From positions 1 through 38,430 of the forward strand of contig BAXV01000034.1 in assembly GCA_001310715.1 (NCBI GenBank): a stretch of DNA of 38,430 nucleotides, written 5' to 3'. Below the pieces are notes generated by a model. It saw only the letters and a program-made list of their open reading frames with translations, searched no databases and was not told where the DNA came from. Shown here piece after piece: positions 37,232-38,430 of this stretch (position 1 is the first letter of the stretch; every line of letters begins with the position of its first letter). The DNA comes from Pseudovibrio sp. JCM 19062 (lineage in GTDB: Bacteria > Pseudomonadota > Alphaproteobacteria > Rhizobiales > Stappiaceae). Both the position numbers and the translations under genes were made by a program.

Positions 37232-38135
37232 ATGATTGACCTCAATAACTATTTCTATTTTGTCCATGTAATCGAGAAGGGGGGCTTTACTGCTGCGGCC
37301 AATGCACTGGCAATGCCCAAGTCCAGGCTGAGTCGTCATATCAGGCAGCTAGAAGAAAGGCTCGGGGTGCGCTTAATTCAGCGCACATCGCGGCGATTTA
37401 TTGTTACGGAAATTGGCGCGGAATTTTACCGCCATGCCCGATCTATGCTTGATGATATGGCAGCTGCCGAAGCCGTGGTTGAAAAAAGCAAAAATGTAAT
37501 CTCCGGGAAGATAAGACTAAGCTGTTCCGTAGGTATGGCCCAGTTTACTCTGCAAGATATTGTCAGCGAGTTTCTCATCCAGAACCCAAACGTAGAAATC
37601 CTGCAAAATGTGACCAATCAGGTTCTGGATTTGTTGGAACACGGACTTGATATGGCAGTACGCGCGCACACAGGGCCTTTACCAGATTCAAGTTTGGTGC
37701 AGCGCAAGTTGGCTCCAGTACCATGCTATTTGTTTGCGGCACCGTCTTATCTTGAACGCTTCGGCTATCCAAATACACCTAGTGATTTGTCCCAGCATGT
37801 AGGCTGAAGGTGGGTTGGAAGCCAGAGCAGGGACTGTGGTCTTTACGTGATGATGCCAGCGTTGAGGCGACAATTACGTATACGCCCCGGCTTTGTAGTG
37901 ATGATATGGTCACGCTAAAACGCGCCGCGGTTGATGGATTGGGCATATTGGCTTTTCCTGCTACATCTGTCGTGATGAAGTAAAAGCTGGGCAGCTTCAG
38001 AGGGTTTTGCCCAACTGGACGACTGGTGATGCCCAGATCAGTTTGCTCATGCCTTCGCGGCGTGGTGTGCCACTCCAAGTAAAAGCATTTTCTGATTATT
38101 TGAAACGTGAGCTTCCGCGCAAAGTTTGGTTTTGA
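37232..38135 (+). CDS. LysR-family transcriptional regulator (frameshifted)
   Basis: About 301 residues joined from three frames (breaks near 37800 and 37970). The N-terminal helix-turn-helix (FVHVIEKGGFTAAANALAMP, SRLSRHIRQLEERLGVRLI) is standard. The effector domain begins at SGKIRLSCSVGMAQF, has LDMAVRAHTGPLPDSSLVQR, and ends LKRELPRKVWF. It sits 119 bp from the divergent pirin gene, so it probably regulates the pirin-YcaC pair and itself through the shared A+T-rich gap. Confidence 0.85.
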
Positions 38136-38251
38136 ATAGAGCCTTTAAAGAATGCCGATGGTGTATTCGGAAGTTGAGTGCTGTAGAGCTGGCCATCAAC
38201 TTTGTTCGGATGATACTTTATTAATCGCCTACTTCTTAAGTCGTTTGGACG

Positions 38252-38430
38252 TTAAATGAAGCCCCTCGAAAAGATATTGTACAGGGGGATCTTCAGCTGA
38301 GTATCGTAAGCGTGGTGTTTTCGAATCTCGGGACTCGATGGCAGAGAGCGCACCTCAAAGTTGTGAGTGCCTTCCGATTGTATATCGCTTGTGTCTAGGC
38401 GAATGTCCGTTATTGGTCCGAAACCCCATG
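38252..38430 (-). CDS. Partial hypothetical gene running off the window
   Basis: An open frame of 58 codons enters from the right edge and ends in TAA at 38252. It reads, near its end, YDTQLKIPLYNIFSRGFI, with EGTHNFEVRSLPSSPEIR before it. The composition looks like protein, but no family is recognised and the start is outside the window. Confidence 0.35.
   Translation of the reverse strand, partial: WGFGPITDIRLDTSDIQSEGTHNFEVRSLPSSPEIRKHHAYDTQLKIPLYNIFSRGFI

Overview
The window looks like an accessory, mosaic segment from an alphaproteobacterium. A marine or host-associated Rhodobacterales or Stappiaceae relative such as Pseudovibrio is my guess, inferred from gene content only. G+C is moderate over most of the window and visibly higher from about 31.8 to 35 kb. 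Almost every long gene is broken by one or more single-base frameshifts, and many of these fall on runs of 7-8 A or T. I read most of them as real genes carrying indels, probably from sequencing or assembly, rather than independent pseudogenes. Gene spans below therefore join reading frames.

Layout. 0-5.7 kb: a degenerate repeat end, a Doc toxin fragment, a HEPN-like protein, a secreted thermonuclease, small secreted and membrane proteins and an M48 protease. 5.66-7.15 kb: a two-copy 37-bp direct repeat with a CRISPR-like 30-nt spacer, directly behind a TnpB nuclease gene. 7.4-13.2 kb: plasmid- or phage-type small genes (DUF5983, zinc-knuckle protein, small membrane proteins), a tyrosine recombinase, and a truncated DNA methyltransferase that stops at a repeat-rich element end at 13,264.

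13.6-25.3 kb, all on the minus strand, is a defence island. A five-gene, tightly spaced operon encodes a MukB/JetC-like SMC ATPase, a MukE/JetB-like protein, a MukF/JetA-like kleisin, a TOPRIM JetD-like nuclease and a WYL-domain regulator whose ATG overlaps the JetD stop. It resembles Wadjet, but the order is C-B-A-D plus WYL instead of A-B-C-D. Behind it lies a Gabija-like pair (OLD-type ATPase/TOPRIM plus UvrD-like helicase) and a third, unrecognised gene. Each unit has a perfect palindrome in its upstream region.

26.2-35.4 kb: two near-identical, directly oriented iteron-rich ends 9 kb apart bracket a Cu/Ag efflux pair (cusB-cusA) behind a CueR-type promoter and a corrinoid ABC transporter (btuD-btuF-btuC) behind a cobalamin riboswitch. 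A diverged copy of the same end lies at 13.26 kb and an inverted remnant at the window start, so the repeat family separates the functional blocks. 35.5-38.4 kb: a YcaC-like isochorismatase-family hydrolase and a pirin, divergent from a LysR regulator, then a partial gene at the window edge.
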